This document shows positions 47,256 through 56,344 of a stretch of 64,000 bases of DNA, piece by piece (the stretch's first letter is position 1; each line of letters begins with the position of its first letter). The notes below the pieces were generated by a model. It was not told the origin of the DNA, ran no database searches, and saw nothing but the letters and a program-made list of their open reading frames with translations. The DNA is from CAWFFV01 sp963814985. GTDB lineage: Bacteria > Chloroflexota > Ktedonobacteria > Ktedonobacterales > Ktedonobacteraceae. Position numbers and translations under genes: made by a program. Location: positions 62,001 to 126,000 of the forward strand of contig CAWFFV010000057.1 in NCBI GenBank assembly GCA_963814985.1. Reading direction: 5' to 3'.

Positions 47256-48260
47256 TTACACCATCGGATTATGGTGAGAGGCCGCATAATGACCTGTGAC
47301 AAAATATGAAAGCTGCCGTTCAATATCGGAGAGCAAGCCACTCGCGCCAATACGGAAGAGTGAATTGTGCAACCAATCGTGGCCCAGTTCCTCTTTCATC
47401 AAGATCAGCCAGTCCAGTGAGGATTTGGCAGTGCGAATACCTCCCGCGGGCTTGAAACCTATCTTGTAGCCTGTCCGTTCGTAGTAGTCGCGAATTGCAC
47501 GGACCATCACAAGTCCAACGGGGAGCGTTGCATTCACAGCCTCTTTGCCTGTAGAGGTTTTGATAAAGTCAGCGCCAGCCATCATACAGACCAGGCTTGC
47601 CATCCCCACATTACGCAATGTCGCCAGTTCATGGGTTGCCAGAATAGTTTTCATATGCGTGTCACCACACGCTGTACGGAATGCCTGCACCTCATCATAC
47701 AAAGCCTGCCAGTTTCCTGTCAGAACATGCGCACGCGAGATGACAATATCAATTTCGCTGGCTCCAGCCTTAACTGAAGCTGTAATCTCTGCTAATTTCT
47801 GCTCAAAGGGATTCTGGCCTGCGGGAAAACCTGTCGAGACAGCGGCAACTGGAATATCAGAACCACGTAAGGCTTCCACAGCCACGGAAACAAGATTATG
47901 ATAGACACAAACAGCACCGACCCTTAAACTATCGACTCCCATTGCCGCTAACAGTTCATGGCGGACAGGCTGACGAGCTTTGGCACACAGGCGCAAGACA
48001 TTACCTGGAGTATCATCTCCCGCTAGCGTGGTAAGGTCCATACATGTAATAGCGCGTAAAAGCCATGCAACTTGCCATTCCTTTTTCACGGTACGGCGTG
48101 TCGTTAGAGTAGCAGCACGGCGTTCAACCGCACTACGATTACTATGCACCTCGCGTACCCAGTCCATATCCAGAGGTATACCAGGGTTGCGTGCAAGGTG
48201 AGCCACAGGAGTTGCTTCCTGGCCACGCTCCGCTTCTGTTGGTTGTTTCAATGTGGTCAT
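47256..48260 (-). CDS. deoC: Deoxyribose-phosphate aldolase
   Basis: Class I aldolase that splits 2-deoxyribose 5-phosphate into glyceraldehyde 3-phosphate and acetaldehyde. The Schiff-base lysine is in DFIKTSTGK, the second lysine in GFKPAGGIR, and the acid-base Asp in EIDIVISR. ATG 48260, preceded by AAGGGGAAAAC, gives 334 residues; the first 60 are an extension beyond the classical bacterial enzyme but are common in longer DeoC proteins. It is cotranscribed with the ALDH16-like gene. Confidence 0.92.
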   Translation of the reverse strand: MTTLKQPTEAERGQEATPVAHLARNPGIPLDMDWVREVHSNRSAVERRAATLTTRRTVKKEWQVAWLLRAITCMDLTTLAGDDTPGNVLRLCAKARQPVRHELLAAMGVDSLRVGAVCVYHNLVSVAVEALRGSDIPVAAVSTGFPAGQNPFEQKLAEITASVKAGASEIDIVISRAHVLTGNWQALYDEVQAFRTACGDTHMKTILATHELATLRNVGMASLVCMMAGADFIKTSTGKEAVNATLPVGLVMVRAIRDYYERTGYKIGFKPAGGIRTAKSSLDWLILMKEELGHDWLHNSLFRIGASGLLSDIERQLSYFVTGHYAASHHNPMV

Positions 48261-48360
48261 ATGTTTTCCCCTTAGTGCAGCATTTACATACGACGTTTTT
48301 CTTGCTGTGATATCTCTATCTTCATGTATAGACCAGGTCATTGTCAAGCAAGATAGAAAA

Positions 48361-48460
48361 GTTCGGGATGACTCATTACGGCTTGCGAACTGCCGTAGGC
48401 AGTGAAAGAACACCTGAAGAGTTACCGGGATGACTCATGCAACTTGCAAACTGGCTGTTT
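48361..48460. repeat. REP-like intergenic repeats, two units
   Basis: CGGGATGACTCAT occurs at 48364-48376 and again at 48426-48438, the first followed by a TGCCGTAGGCAGTGA hairpin. The same pair of motifs bounds the right end of the element at 19061-19320. The 48261-48578 interval contains these repeats and no gene; the deoC promoter must lie here too. Confidence 0.6.
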
Positions 48461-48578
48461 GCGCAGCATTCATCAAAAGATAATGCCCTGATATCCTTTA
48501 CTATTACTAATAAGAGATGTAATATATATACACAAAAAGGAAATATAACCTTTCAAGAGTAAAGTAGTATAGAAAATT

Positions 48579-50618
48579 ATGAAACAAAGTAATGCTCTGG
48601 ATTTGCTGGGAGCAAATGATCCCCGCAGTACAAGTATTGGTATTATATACGTCTCTCCCACTGACGATAGGAAATCTGTGCTGGCAGCAATCATCACGCA
48701 GGAAAAGCTGGGTCGTAAACAAGTGGCTGTTGTATTACCTGATCAGAATAAAGCTTTTCAACGCCCTGTCGATTTCGATGATCTGAAGAGTATGCGCCGC
48801 AAACTCCAAACTCAGATTATTTTTATCGCGCCGCCGGGACCAGGTCCAGCTGAATGGGCGCGTCAGCGCCGCTTTCCAGTTTATTCGACATTAGAAAGTT
48901 ATGCCAAAGCTCTTCGCGATGAAGAAGGGTCGAATACTGGTGGGAAGAAACCATGGATCTTTGGCGGTGGTAAGCCAAAAGGTGTCGAGAGTTCGCAGGC
49001 TAGCAGGAACGTACAACCTCCCTCAGCGCCAGCACCGCCCTTATTAGCAGTACACGATCAGCCTACCCTTAAGCCTCCCTCTCGTCAGGGTAAAGCATTG
49101 CCTGATGGTTCTACTAGTGGGGATAGACTTCCTCCCGTAGATCCTATTGCTAATCCTTTCAATATTGAGTTTGCTGATCCTGATCTAAATGAAACTGCCG
49201 AGGCAGATAGCGCCGGGGGACCGAAGCCCATAGAACTTCCTGCTGCTCGTAGGAGAACGAACACAGTATCAAGTTCCGGCACTTTGCATACTCCTACTGA
49301 TCACGTTGTTCCATCTACACTTTTAGATCCGATGGGGCAATATACACCGCCTGACCCTGTTGTAGGCGTACAGGCTGTCAGTAGTATCCCAATTAATAGA
49401 GTGTCCAAACGACGGGGTAACAGTGGCAAGATGGCTGCTGCGGGAGCCAGTGCAGCTCTCGGAGCGGTTGGGGCACAGCCACAAAGAGTATATGGGAGTA
49501 CTGTTCCACCCATGCGAGCTGATTCTGGTGGGAGCGACGAACACACTCTCTATGTTAAACCAGAAGATGATTTGACGGCGGTACGGGTGTTTCTGGAACA
49601 GATTTCCCTGAGGAGGATCACACTTGTCATTCCGGTACAAACACAACTACGCAGCCATGTAGCCTGGAAGTTGCTTCATGCGCGTGCACGAGAATTGGGG
49701 AAAGAAGTTCTGATCATTAGCTCTGATCCGCAAATACGCTCAGTGGCTCAGGCTGTGAAATTTAAAGTAGCACATTCGGAATTTTCTGCTACGGATAAGC
49801 CTCTCCCAGGCAGTCGCCCCCCACTTCCGAGGAATGCGAGGAGGAGCACACATTTCAAGCAGGCACAGGAGATTCGTCAGGCGGCCTCAAACAGCAATAA
49901 TGGTGACAAGCGTCCATCGTCACCACCATCATTATCTGCCCCTGAGAAAATGTCGAATGAGACATTTCCTATAAAGGAATCTCCGCAGCTCAGCTTCTCT
50001 AATGATCCTCTTGCCTATACAGATGATATCTTGCCTCAACCGCTAGCAGAAAAGCATGGTGCCGTATCCATCGATAAATTTAATGTCATGGAGGCCACCA
50101 TCCTTCCGCCTCATCACGCTCCGCTGGCCAGGACACTTCCAGTACCTCCGCCAGGATCACATACAGATCCCGAACCTCCGTCCAGGTTCAGAACTAACTA
50201 TGTAGGACAACAATTTGGTAACTATCGTCTGCTTCGTCTCCTCGGGCAGGGTGGATTTGCGGATGTTTATCTGGGTGAACATGTTCATATAGGTACGCCA
50301 GCGGCCATTAAAGTATTGGAGACAAGAATGACTCACGAGACCATCGAGCGGTTTCGGATCGAGGCACGTACTACTTCTCAGTTAGATCATCCTCATATTA
50401 TCCGAGTGCTGGATTTTGGGATAGAGGGCACAACACCACCGACACTCGTGTATCCTTCAAATACAGCCGCGAAGGTATCCTCTGCTGGCATACCTGTTGT
50501 CTGCCCACTCCAGGACAACGCTACTCCCGCCAACTCCATTGTGGGATTGATCAGACCGGCTGCCTCCCAATCGATGAGCATTGGGGTATCGGCTGCCTGC
50601 CATATGACATTTTTTTGA
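48579..50618 (+). CDS. Ser/Thr protein kinase truncated in the N-lobe, with duplicated N-terminal domain
   Basis: Residues 1-115 and about 325-410 are two copies of the same alpha-beta domain (IIYVSPTDDRKSVLAAI with VAVVLP; TLYVKPEDDLTAVRVFL with ITLVIP). Pro/Ser-rich linkers follow each. The C-terminus begins a kinase domain: YRLLRLLGQGGFADVYLGE (glycine loop), AAIKVLE (ATP Lys) and DHPHIIRVLDFG. After about 50430 the homology stops; the last 60 residues, to 50618, are antisense to the neighbouring phosphotransferase gene. No catalytic loop exists, so the kinase cannot be active as read. A deletion or misassembly joins the two genes. Confidence 0.75.
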   Translation: MKQSNALDLLGANDPRSTSIGIIYVSPTDDRKSVLAAIITQEKLGRKQVAVVLPDQNKAFQRPVDFDDLKSMRRKLQTQIIFIAPPGPGPAEWARQRRFPVYSTLESYAKALRDEEGSNTGGKKPWIFGGGKPKGVESSQASRNVQPPSAPAPPLLAVHDQPTLKPPSRQGKALPDGSTSGDRLPPVDPIANPFNIEFADPDLNETAEADSAGGPKPIELPAARRRTNTVSSSGTLHTPTDHVVPSTLLDPMGQYTPPDPVVGVQAVSSIPINRVSKRRGNSGKMAAAGASAALGAVGAQPQRVYGSTVPPMRADSGGSDEHTLYVKPEDDLTAVRVFLEQISLRRITLVIPVQTQLRSHVAWKLLHARARELGKEVLIISSDPQIRSVAQAVKFKVAHSEFSATDKPLPGSRPPLPRNARRSTHFKQAQEIRQAASNSNNGDKRPSSPPSLSAPEKMSNETFPIKESPQLSFSNDPLAYTDDILPQPLAEKHGAVSIDKFNVMEATILPPHHAPLARTLPVPPPGSHTDPEPPSRFRTNYVGQQFGNYRLLRLLGQGGFADVYLGEHVHIGTPAAIKVLETRMTHETIERFRIEARTTSQLDHPHIIRVLDFGIEGTTPPTLVYPSNTAAKVSSAGIPVVCPLQDNATPANSIVGLIRPAASQSMSIGVSAACHMTFF

Positions 50619-51226
50619 TCAAGATCACGATGGCTAACAACGAGCGTACAGTTTAGTCTATGTCCTGCATTTTCATATAGCCTGCTCCAGGTGGAAAGTT
50701 TGGGAAGTGCTACACGAACTTGATAGGCCCATGGAATACCTCCATCTGCGGCATGAAACGTTAACATATCCCAATCATCATCGAGAAAATGTTTCCACTC
50801 TGGTAATGGTAAGGTAGAAAATTGGAGATGAAGTGCATGCATTTGTCCCACGATTGCCCCAATCTGGTGGGCACGACTGGACTCTACAGGTCCAGACGAT
50901 AAAATCTCTCCCGCAATCCACTTATACACCATCACCGTGATATCATCAATCTGTTGCACCCGTCCGCCCTTACCTTCCAGTGCCGCGACAGCAGGGATTC
51001 CTGCTGTCGCCATCGCAGCGGCAATCTGCTCCGTCTCACGGTATCCCTCATGGATATGTGGCGTACACAAAATTGCCGGATTAAGCTGCTTCACCGCAAA
51101 CTTACCCTCCGTGGTGGTCAAATACCAGATGCGGTGTAAAAGTCCTCCCAATACTGCCCGTGGCTCCATTAAGGGTGTTCCTAGACCAAAGATGGTACAG
51201 AGACGGGCTATTTGAACTCTATTCAT
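50393..51226 (-). pseudogene. Aminoglycoside phosphotransferase-like kinase, C-terminus lost
   Basis: Small-molecule kinase of the APH/choline kinase fold. The ATP lysine is in GKFAVKQLN, the catalytic loop is SHRDLDQKNVIW and the metal Asp in LIDWEAAGL, so the catalytic core is complete. After ...AAVFEGYTSVGG the reading runs into sequence antisense to the protein kinase gene and stops at 50393, so the last helices are missing. The substrate is unknown. ATG 51226 lies 12 bases after the DUF169 gene on the same strand. Activity may be lost. Confidence 0.75.
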
Positions 51227-51238
51227 CACTGACTCTAC

Positions 51239-51943
51239 CTACGCATCAAAGAGAGCCTTCTGTTGCTGATGAAATGGAGCAAGAGCCGTATTAGCGGTAA
51301 CTACCGTTTGCAATCGATCCACCAGATCTATAAAATTTTGGCCGGGGATGGTCAGGACCATTTCAGCAGGGGATAGCTGGATATAAGTGCGTGCACCTAC
51401 ACAGCCGAAACTCATCGAATTTTCACCCTTGTGCAGAGTGCGCGGTATGATCCCACAGGTCGGTCGCCCAAAAGCAATCTGGCCTCCTTGCAGCCAGTTT
51501 ACCTGTCCTGATGCCTCGGCAACGAGCATGGCCTGTTGTGCATTCAAAATACAGAGCACAACATCCGCTGCAACCGGAAACTGGTCGAGTTGCCCATAGA
51601 TTATACTCTGATAGGGCTTCTGGACAACTGGAAGTGCACTTACTTCCGCAGGTGAAAAATATTGCACACTTGCCATCGTTTCCACTAACGCTTGTGCTCG
51701 CTGCTGTGCCGACTCAGGCATGGTAAAACCCATCGTCATCATGCCAATGGGACATTCCTGGTGATCTTCGGCTGTTGCATAGAAGACCCCTTGTTCGGCT
51801 AGACGCCAGAATGTACAGGCAGATGGCACACGGGTAGCTTTGTGCTGAATATCCTCTGGTATCCCCTCAACAAAAGCGAGTCCGATAGGGGTATGTTGCA
51901 GTTGTAGATATTCTTTGAAGCGATTTGCGGTTTTATGATACAA
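51239..51943 (-). CDS. DUF169 family protein
   Basis: A 234-residue protein of the DUF169 family, found in archaea and bacteria without settled function. Conserved cysteines appear in VPSACTFWRLAEQG, DHQECPIGMMTMG and RPTCGIIPRTL, and SFGCVGARTYI near the end. Cysteine positions suggest metal or cluster binding (inference). TTG 51943 is used as start after AGAAAGAAGTGG. The APH-like gene follows after 12 bases, an operon of two. Confidence 0.8.
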   Translation of the reverse strand: MYHKTANRFKEYLQLQHTPIGLAFVEGIPEDIQHKATRVPSACTFWRLAEQGVFYATAEDHQECPIGMMTMGFTMPESAQQRAQALVETMASVQYFSPAEVSALPVVQKPYQSIIYGQLDQFPVAADVVLCILNAQQAMLVAEASGQVNWLQGGQIAFGRPTCGIIPRTLHKGENSMSFGCVGARTYIQLSPAEMVLTIPGQNFIDLVDRLQTVVTANTALAPFHQQQKALFDA

Positions 51944-52080
51944 AATGCCACTTCTTTCTATTCACCAACTTTGCTGCTTACATGTGGAAATGATATTTAA
52001 ATCCTGTACAATTTTACCACAAAATCCCCATACCCTATAACAAGGCAGAGTTTATGTCGTGGTTTCCTCCGGATAAGTAG

Positions 52081-52096
52081 CGCACTTTGAAGTGCG
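52081..52096. repeat. Short perfect hairpin in the 51944-52203 gap
   Basis: CGCACTT (52081-52087) and AAGTGCG (52090-52096) form a tight hairpin between two divergent genes. It could be an operator or an RNA hairpin. No other feature was seen in this gap apart from AT-rich promoter-like sequence. Confidence 0.35.
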
Positions 52097-52203
52097 TACT
52101 TGCTCTCTGAGAAACATTCTGGTACAGTGGCACTCAAAATACGAGAAGCTTGTGCTCGTACTCACAGTGAGTGAGCTAATGTGAGAAAAGAGGAAACACT
52201 TTC

Positions 52204-52503
52204 ATGAAAATTCTTGCACTGGATATAATCCAACCTGGCGTCGAGCCAAAGCGAGATTTCTATCCGCACCTGCGTGAAGAGGTAGAGACCGCCTGGAAAC
52301 TCTATAAGAGCGGCGTTGTCCGTGAACTCTACTTTCGACAGCCCCCTGATCGAGCCGGAGCTGTCCTGATATTGGAATGCGCCGATCTGGATGAGGCCCG
52401 GCATGTCCTCAGTGCGTTACCCCTGGTGAAACACGGCCTGATTGATTGGGAGCTGATCCCACTGGGACCATTTACTTCGTTCGAGACGCTCTCCTCGCAG
52501 TGA
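52204..52503 (+). CDS. Small muconolactone-isomerase/YCII-like protein
   Basis: A 99-residue ferredoxin-like-fold protein. The pattern MKILALDIIQPGV, a long central helix (REEVETAWKLYKSGVVRELY) and DEARHVLSALPLVKHGLIDW followed by ELIPLGP matches the dimeric alpha-beta barrel group that includes muconolactone isomerase and YCII proteins. The reaction is unknown. ATG 52204 follows AAAGAGGAAAC. It stands alone and ends before a terminator. Confidence 0.7.
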   Translation: MKILALDIIQPGVEPKRDFYPHLREEVETAWKLYKSGVVRELYFRQPPDRAGAVLILECADLDEARHVLSALPLVKHGLIDWELIPLGPFTSFETLSSQ

Positions 52504-52559
52504 TATTGTCTCCTGCTGTTTTTTCATTTGTGCCATAGTTTGATGGCATTAATGCGAAA

Positions 52560-52618
52560 GATCTCCTGCGTTCGTTGGATCTTTGGATTTTCCTACTGTG
52601 ACGCAGGAGATCATTTTT
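52560..52618. terminator. Intrinsic terminator between convergent genes
   Basis: GATCTCCTGCGT at 52560-52571 pairs exactly with ACGCAGGAGATC at 52601-52612, followed by ATTTTTG. It serves the YCII-like gene. A degenerate copy of the GCGAAGCGCCGT...GCTGAGGA repeat lies just behind it at about 52658-52684. Confidence 0.65.
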
Positions 52619-52709
52619 GCCCATTTCCTAAAATTTGATACGACTCATAACATTAGCTTGCGAAGCGCCGTTGATGCTGAGGAAGTGGAAGAGATAACCA
52701 GAAGAGCCA

Positions 52710-53501
52710 CTATACACGATATTTTGTCACCAGACCCTTGACCCAATTACTCTGTTTCTCAGTGGGCGCAAAGTTATTCTTTTGGAGACGTTTTGCCATA
52801 TCAGTAATAAATTTGCGCTCTTGATCACTGATCCGAGGGCTACTCGGAGTATCAAGCATTGCTTTGAGTTTCTGTACTTGCTGACGTAGAGCACTTAATT
52901 CGGTGGAGGAAGGCGCATTGTGTGCTTCGGGAGTCTGAGAAGCTTGCCATTTTTCATAGGCGGTATGGTTCCTGTTGAAAGCGCCCAATCCAGCAAGCTC
53001 GTCAGCACGCTCGTTATGTTCATGACCTGCATGCCCACGTACCCACACAAATGTAGGAGGCTGCTTACGGTAGCCAAGGAGTTTGCGATATACTGACCAC
53101 AAGTCAGGGTTAGCTTTCATCTGATAGGTTCCCTGTGCGACTTTGATGGTATATTCGCTATCACTGTAGATTGTGAGAGGGAGAGTAGGTGGTGCCAGAC
53201 TTAGGACGGCAAGTACTGCCGAAATCTCAGCTCGGTTGTTGGTAGTCGTCTGCGCTCTGGGAATATGTCCGTAACATTCAAAGCAAGGAGCACCTTCACG
53301 TACATGTCCGTCAACTGCATCAGCGGCAGCCCACAGCAACGCACTCCAGCCAGCCGGGCCACCGGGATTTTTGATACATGCACCATCCGTATAAGCAACA
53401 ATACCAGACGAGCCTAACGTTGGGAGGGAGGCACGAACATCGGCGTCTACAACTGCATTGAGAACAGAATGCCATTCTAATGATTCTTGAATTTCGCTCA
53501 C
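52710..53501 (-). CDS. rnhA: Ribonuclease HI with C-terminal extension
   Basis: Degrades the RNA strand of RNA-DNA hybrids. The four acidic catalytic residues are in YTDGACIKNPG, NNRAEISAV, YSDSEYTIK and ERADELAG, and the conserved VRGHAGHEHN histidine segment is present. The catalytic domain ends near residue 185. The extra 75 residues contain a helix-rich tail (ERKFITDMAKRLQ, FAPTEKQSNWVKGLV) that resembles short helical tails used for protein or nucleic acid contact; the classical enzyme is only 155 residues. GTG or ATG at 53501 is the start. Confidence 0.92.
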   Translation of the reverse strand: MSEIQESLEWHSVLNAVVDADVRASLPTLGSSGIVAYTDGACIKNPGGPAGWSALLWAAADAVDGHVREGAPCFECYGHIPRAQTTTNNRAEISAVLAVLSLAPPTLPLTIYSDSEYTIKVAQGTYQMKANPDLWSVYRKLLGYRKQPPTFVWVRGHAGHEHNERADELAGLGAFNRNHTAYEKWQASQTPEAHNAPSSTELSALRQQVQKLKAMLDTPSSPRISDQERKFITDMAKRLQKNNFAPTEKQSNWVKGLVTKYRV

Positions 53502-53593
53502 ACTAACAACCTTTCAGCATACATCGAATAGAAAATGATAGAATTCTCATGATGCAGTTTAACATACTCGTGTATCTTTAGGTAGTCTTATGC

Positions 53594-54184
53594 TTACCTG
53601 GGTGTTGCAGCAATTGCCTGGAGCACGCCACCAGCAATAGCCCAGAGAATAATAAAGAAGATCCAGAGGCCACCATGTCGTTTGCGGGCATCGACACTCT
53701 TCACCGTTCTGAACCAGAGCGCTGTCTCAGGTCGACTCAGACGCCATACAATTAATGGTGAAAAGATCAATAAAATAATGGTGGTTACAAGAAGCCAGTA
53801 GTCCCCGTGCTTGCTCGCCTGCCAGAGAGCGAAGAGGGATGCAAAACCACCCAGGGTACCGAGGGCATTAAATCCTATCTGCCAGGGGCGCGTCCACTTC
53901 CATCCACGGCGTATACCTTCACCGAAAACAGCAAATAAAATAGCAACAGGTAAAGAGAGCAGGAACGAAATGAGCATTGTCATAGGAGAACTTGTTTTGG
54001 ATTGCTGGAAGAGACCGAAATTTCCCAACAGGGGTACAATAAATGGCATTACCAGCAATTGCACCACCAGTCCCCAATCAAAAGCCACTGCCATGCCGAT
54101 TCCCTTTGGCCCCGAATGCTCAGGAACTGCTGCTATATTGCTGTCTTCTAATGTTTTAACGGTTTCTTTCACGGTAACCTCCAT
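53594..54184 (-). CDS. Four-TM membrane protein, unknown
   Basis: A 196-residue protein with four hydrophobic helices (about 32-52, 66-86, 102-125, 128-150) and a last one near 172-190. I do not recognise a family. The region between the second and third helices is rich in Arg and Trp (RRGWKWTRPWQIG). ATG 54184 follows GGAGGTTACCG on the minus strand. Neighbours (rnhA and the IS element) give no clue. Confidence 0.6.
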   Translation of the reverse strand: MEVTVKETVKTLEDSNIAAVPEHSGPKGIGMAVAFDWGLVVQLLVMPFIVPLLGNFGLFQQSKTSSPMTMLISFLLSLPVAILFAVFGEGIRRGWKWTRPWQIGFNALGTLGGFASLFALWQASKHGDYWLLVTTIILLIFSPLIVWRLSRPETALWFRTVKSVDARKRHGGLWIFFIILWAIAGGVLQAIAATPR

Positions 54185-54215
54185 TTTTTAGATCAATGAA
54201 TGCAACTTACTGCAT

Positions 54216-54253
54216 GCTTCTATTTATCAATGGATAGATAGATAAATAGAAGC
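54216..54253. repeat. 13-bp inverted repeat upstream of the four-TM gene
   Basis: GCTTCTATTTATC (54216-54228) and GATAAATAGAAGC (54241-54253) with a 12-base loop. It lies 32 bases before the four-TM gene start and about 90 bases outside the IS element end. Operator or transcript hairpin; undecided. Confidence 0.45.
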
Positions 54254-54353
54254 ACACGGAGAATAAGAAAGGTGGAGAGAACTGACCAATAAGCTCTCAC
54301 TGTACAGATATGCCCCTTAGCCTCAGTATGCCGATTTTACCACATGTGACACT

Positions 54354-54428
54354 CCGCACGCCCTGAAGGGACGGCGGCTTCTTCCACTCCTCCGTAGTCG
54401 CTCTTTGTGAGTATGTGCCTCGTAGAAG
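54354..54428 (-). ncRNA. Putative 3' end of the omega RNA of TnpB
   Basis: In IS605-type elements the guide RNA overlaps the tnpB 3' end and the right transposon end. Here the 75 bases after the tnpB stop end with a CCGCCGTCCC-TTCA-GGGCGTGCGG hairpin, the usual terminal fold, then GGAGTGTCAC. The sequence beyond about 54345 would supply the guide. Extent and expression are inferred. Confidence 0.45.
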
Positions 54429-55928
54429 CTACTCGGTGAATAGGCGTAGTTGGGTAGGAATAGAGAGAGAAGGCGCTTCCATCCTGCGCTTTCTCCCGTG
54501 GGCGGTGCCATGCCCCAGATGATCTGCGCGCCCTGTTAGAGAGATAGATGGTCTCTCATCCCTTTTGGCATCCTGGCAGATGATCTCACCTGATGATTTC
54601 TCATCCTTTCTCGCCTTTTGAGCAGGAAGAGTGTGAGGCTTTTCTTGATGACGGGTGATGAGCCGTTGCCCGATCACGATGGCGGCATTGCGATCAGCAT
54701 TGCCTCGCATCCCACAGGAAGAACAGACCACGAGCGGAGTCCCTACCGTGTAGCCTTCTTCGGGTGATTCTTGTGCATAGCGGATCACCAACGAATGGCA
54801 ACGGGCGCATTCGCGGCTCGTGTTGCGAGGGTTGACGCGGCTCGTGATGATGCCTTCATTCCAGGCTTTGTATTTGGTGTATTGGAAGATACGCCCCTTC
54901 ATCCAGAAGGCACGTTTGGTATTGCCGCGTTTGCTATATTTCCCTCGCTCTGGCTTCAGATTGCCTAAGTGTTCAAAGACCAGGATGCTTGCATCGTGAG
55001 CTTTGGCAAATTGGACAATGCGGACGCTGATCTGATGGGACAAGGTTTCATCATGGTGGCGGATCTGTTGCCAGAGCGCAGCATTATCCTGCTCCTCTTC
55101 GGCAATGATTCCCGTCTTGCTGCGATTCCGTGCAATGATTCCGAGCTGTCTCTTCCTAAAGCCGTTTACCCGTTTGCCGCCCTTGAGAAATCGGGTGGAA
55201 AGAATTGTACCTTCGACAGTCTGAATAGTGCAGACGGCGAGGTTCTTGCCGAGATTGAGGTCGACTGAACAGAGTTTTGTCGCGGTATTGGCGATCTGCT
55301 CAGCGACTTTTGCTGGACTGGTGAATTTCTTCTCAACAGGAGTATGCAGCCACCACTGCTTGCCTTTGCAGACTAAAGAGGGGCTGCCCAGTTCAAAGCC
55401 GTTTTCTCCCTCTCTTCCCAGAGTTCGCACCTTCACCCAGGCCCAACACGAGCCGGTCCACACCTTGAGCAGGATCGTAGAAGCCGTTCGGTCTTTCCAC
55501 ATGCCAGCATAGAATGAGGCAGATTTTCTCCAGGTGCGTGGGGGCACGGGTGGGCGATCTTTGCATTTCTTGCCCCTGGCCTCTGCTTTTGCTTTCCTGG
55601 CTTTCCACTTCTTGAGGCTGCTGAAGAAAGCATGTGCAGAGCCGAGCGCGGCGTTAATGGCGGCACGCCGGAACATCGCGGGGATATGTTGAGCAATTGA
55701 CGTCAAGGGCATGAGTGGGTCGGGGTTGTCCGTTGTCTGGTGAGTGAGTTTCTCTAGTGCAGAGAGAGCCTCTTTATTGGAGAGATCCATCAGCTTTTCA
55801 TGGGCATTGATCACGCCAAAGTACAAGGCGACCACACGGTTAAACAGGTCCTGGTTGGCCGCAAACCATGCAGCATGGTCGGGTTGATAGTTCAAAGCCT
55901 GCTGGATCGTCCTGGTCGCCTTTGCCAT
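54429..55928 (-). CDS. tnpB: RNA-guided endonuclease TnpB, OrfB_IS605 family
   Basis: A 499-residue nuclease ancestral to Cas12. RuvC-like catalytic acids are visible in SVDLNLGKNLAV (Asp), ILVFEHLGNL (Glu) and GNADRNAAIV (Asp). The zinc finger has CARCHS and CSSCGMRG. All residues needed for activity appear present. It is longer than the usual 400 residues, partly because of an N-terminal basic segment and a C-terminal tail of about 80 residues. It lies six bases after tnpA. Confidence 0.93.
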   Translation of the reverse strand: MAKATRTIQQALNYQPDHAAWFAANQDLFNRVVALYFGVINAHEKLMDLSNKEALSALEKLTHQTTDNPDPLMPLTSIAQHIPAMFRRAAINAALGSAHAFFSSLKKWKARKAKAEARGKKCKDRPPVPPRTWRKSASFYAGMWKDRTASTILLKVWTGSCWAWVKVRTLGREGENGFELGSPSLVCKGKQWWLHTPVEKKFTSPAKVAEQIANTATKLCSVDLNLGKNLAVCTIQTVEGTILSTRFLKGGKRVNGFRKRQLGIIARNRSKTGIIAEEEQDNAALWQQIRHHDETLSHQISVRIVQFAKAHDASILVFEHLGNLKPERGKYSKRGNTKRAFWMKGRIFQYTKYKAWNEGIITSRVNPRNTSRECARCHSLVIRYAQESPEEGYTVGTPLVVCSSCGMRGNADRNAAIVIGQRLITRHQEKPHTLPAQKARKDEKSSGEIICQDAKRDERPSISLTGRADHLGHGTAHGRKRRMEAPSLSIPTQLRLFTE

Positions 55929-55933
55929 GTGCG

Positions 55934-56344
55934 TTATACGCCTTTCTGAGCATCAATGTATTTCTGAATCGTTTCTGCACTCACCGCGCCAGCAGTGCTA
56001 GAGAAATACGAACGGGTCCACGTTGAGGGTAACTTGGTGAGGATTTCAGGGAATTCACGCCTCAAATGAAATGAGGTGGTTCCTTTGACTTCCTTGATGA
56101 CATCAGCCGCACTATCAGAGGGAGTAGCACGTACAATGAGATGGATGTGATCCGGCTGGATTGCCAACGTAAGAATATCCCACCCTTTTTCTTCACACTT
56201 CATACTGATAAGTTGCTCACATCGTGTCTTGATTGCTCCTATTAAAATGGGCTTTCGTCGACGTGGGCACCAAATGAGATGGTACACAATGAGATGGATT
56301 CTGTGTTCCTCTCGCTTGTAGCTCAGCCGATCTGTCTTTTCCAT
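55934..56344 (-). CDS. tnpA: IS200 Y1 transposase TnpA
   Basis: A 136-residue single-strand transposase. The HUH motif is PDHIHLIV and the catalytic tyrosine is in IQKYIDAQ near the C-terminus; LIVYHLIWCPRRRKPIL is the family N-terminal strand. ATG 56344 is chosen, with ATG 56359 also possible because no clear ribosome site separates them. Complete in appearance. Confidence 0.93.
   Translation of the reverse strand: MEKTDRLSYKREEHRIHLIVYHLIWCPRRRKPILIGAIKTRCEQLISMKCEEKGWDILTLAIQPDHIHLIVRATPSDSAADVIKEVKGTTSFHLRREFPEILTKLPSTWTRSYFSSTAGAVSAETIQKYIDAQKGV

Noticed and set aside
50430..50618. Last 60 residues of the truncated kinase as a real domain
   Set aside because: They are the antisense of the phosphotransferase gene and share its codon positions.
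54323..54511. Short minus-strand open frame overlapping the tnpB end
   Set aside because: It lies in the IS right end and guide RNA region and is a shadow of the 3' part of tnpB.
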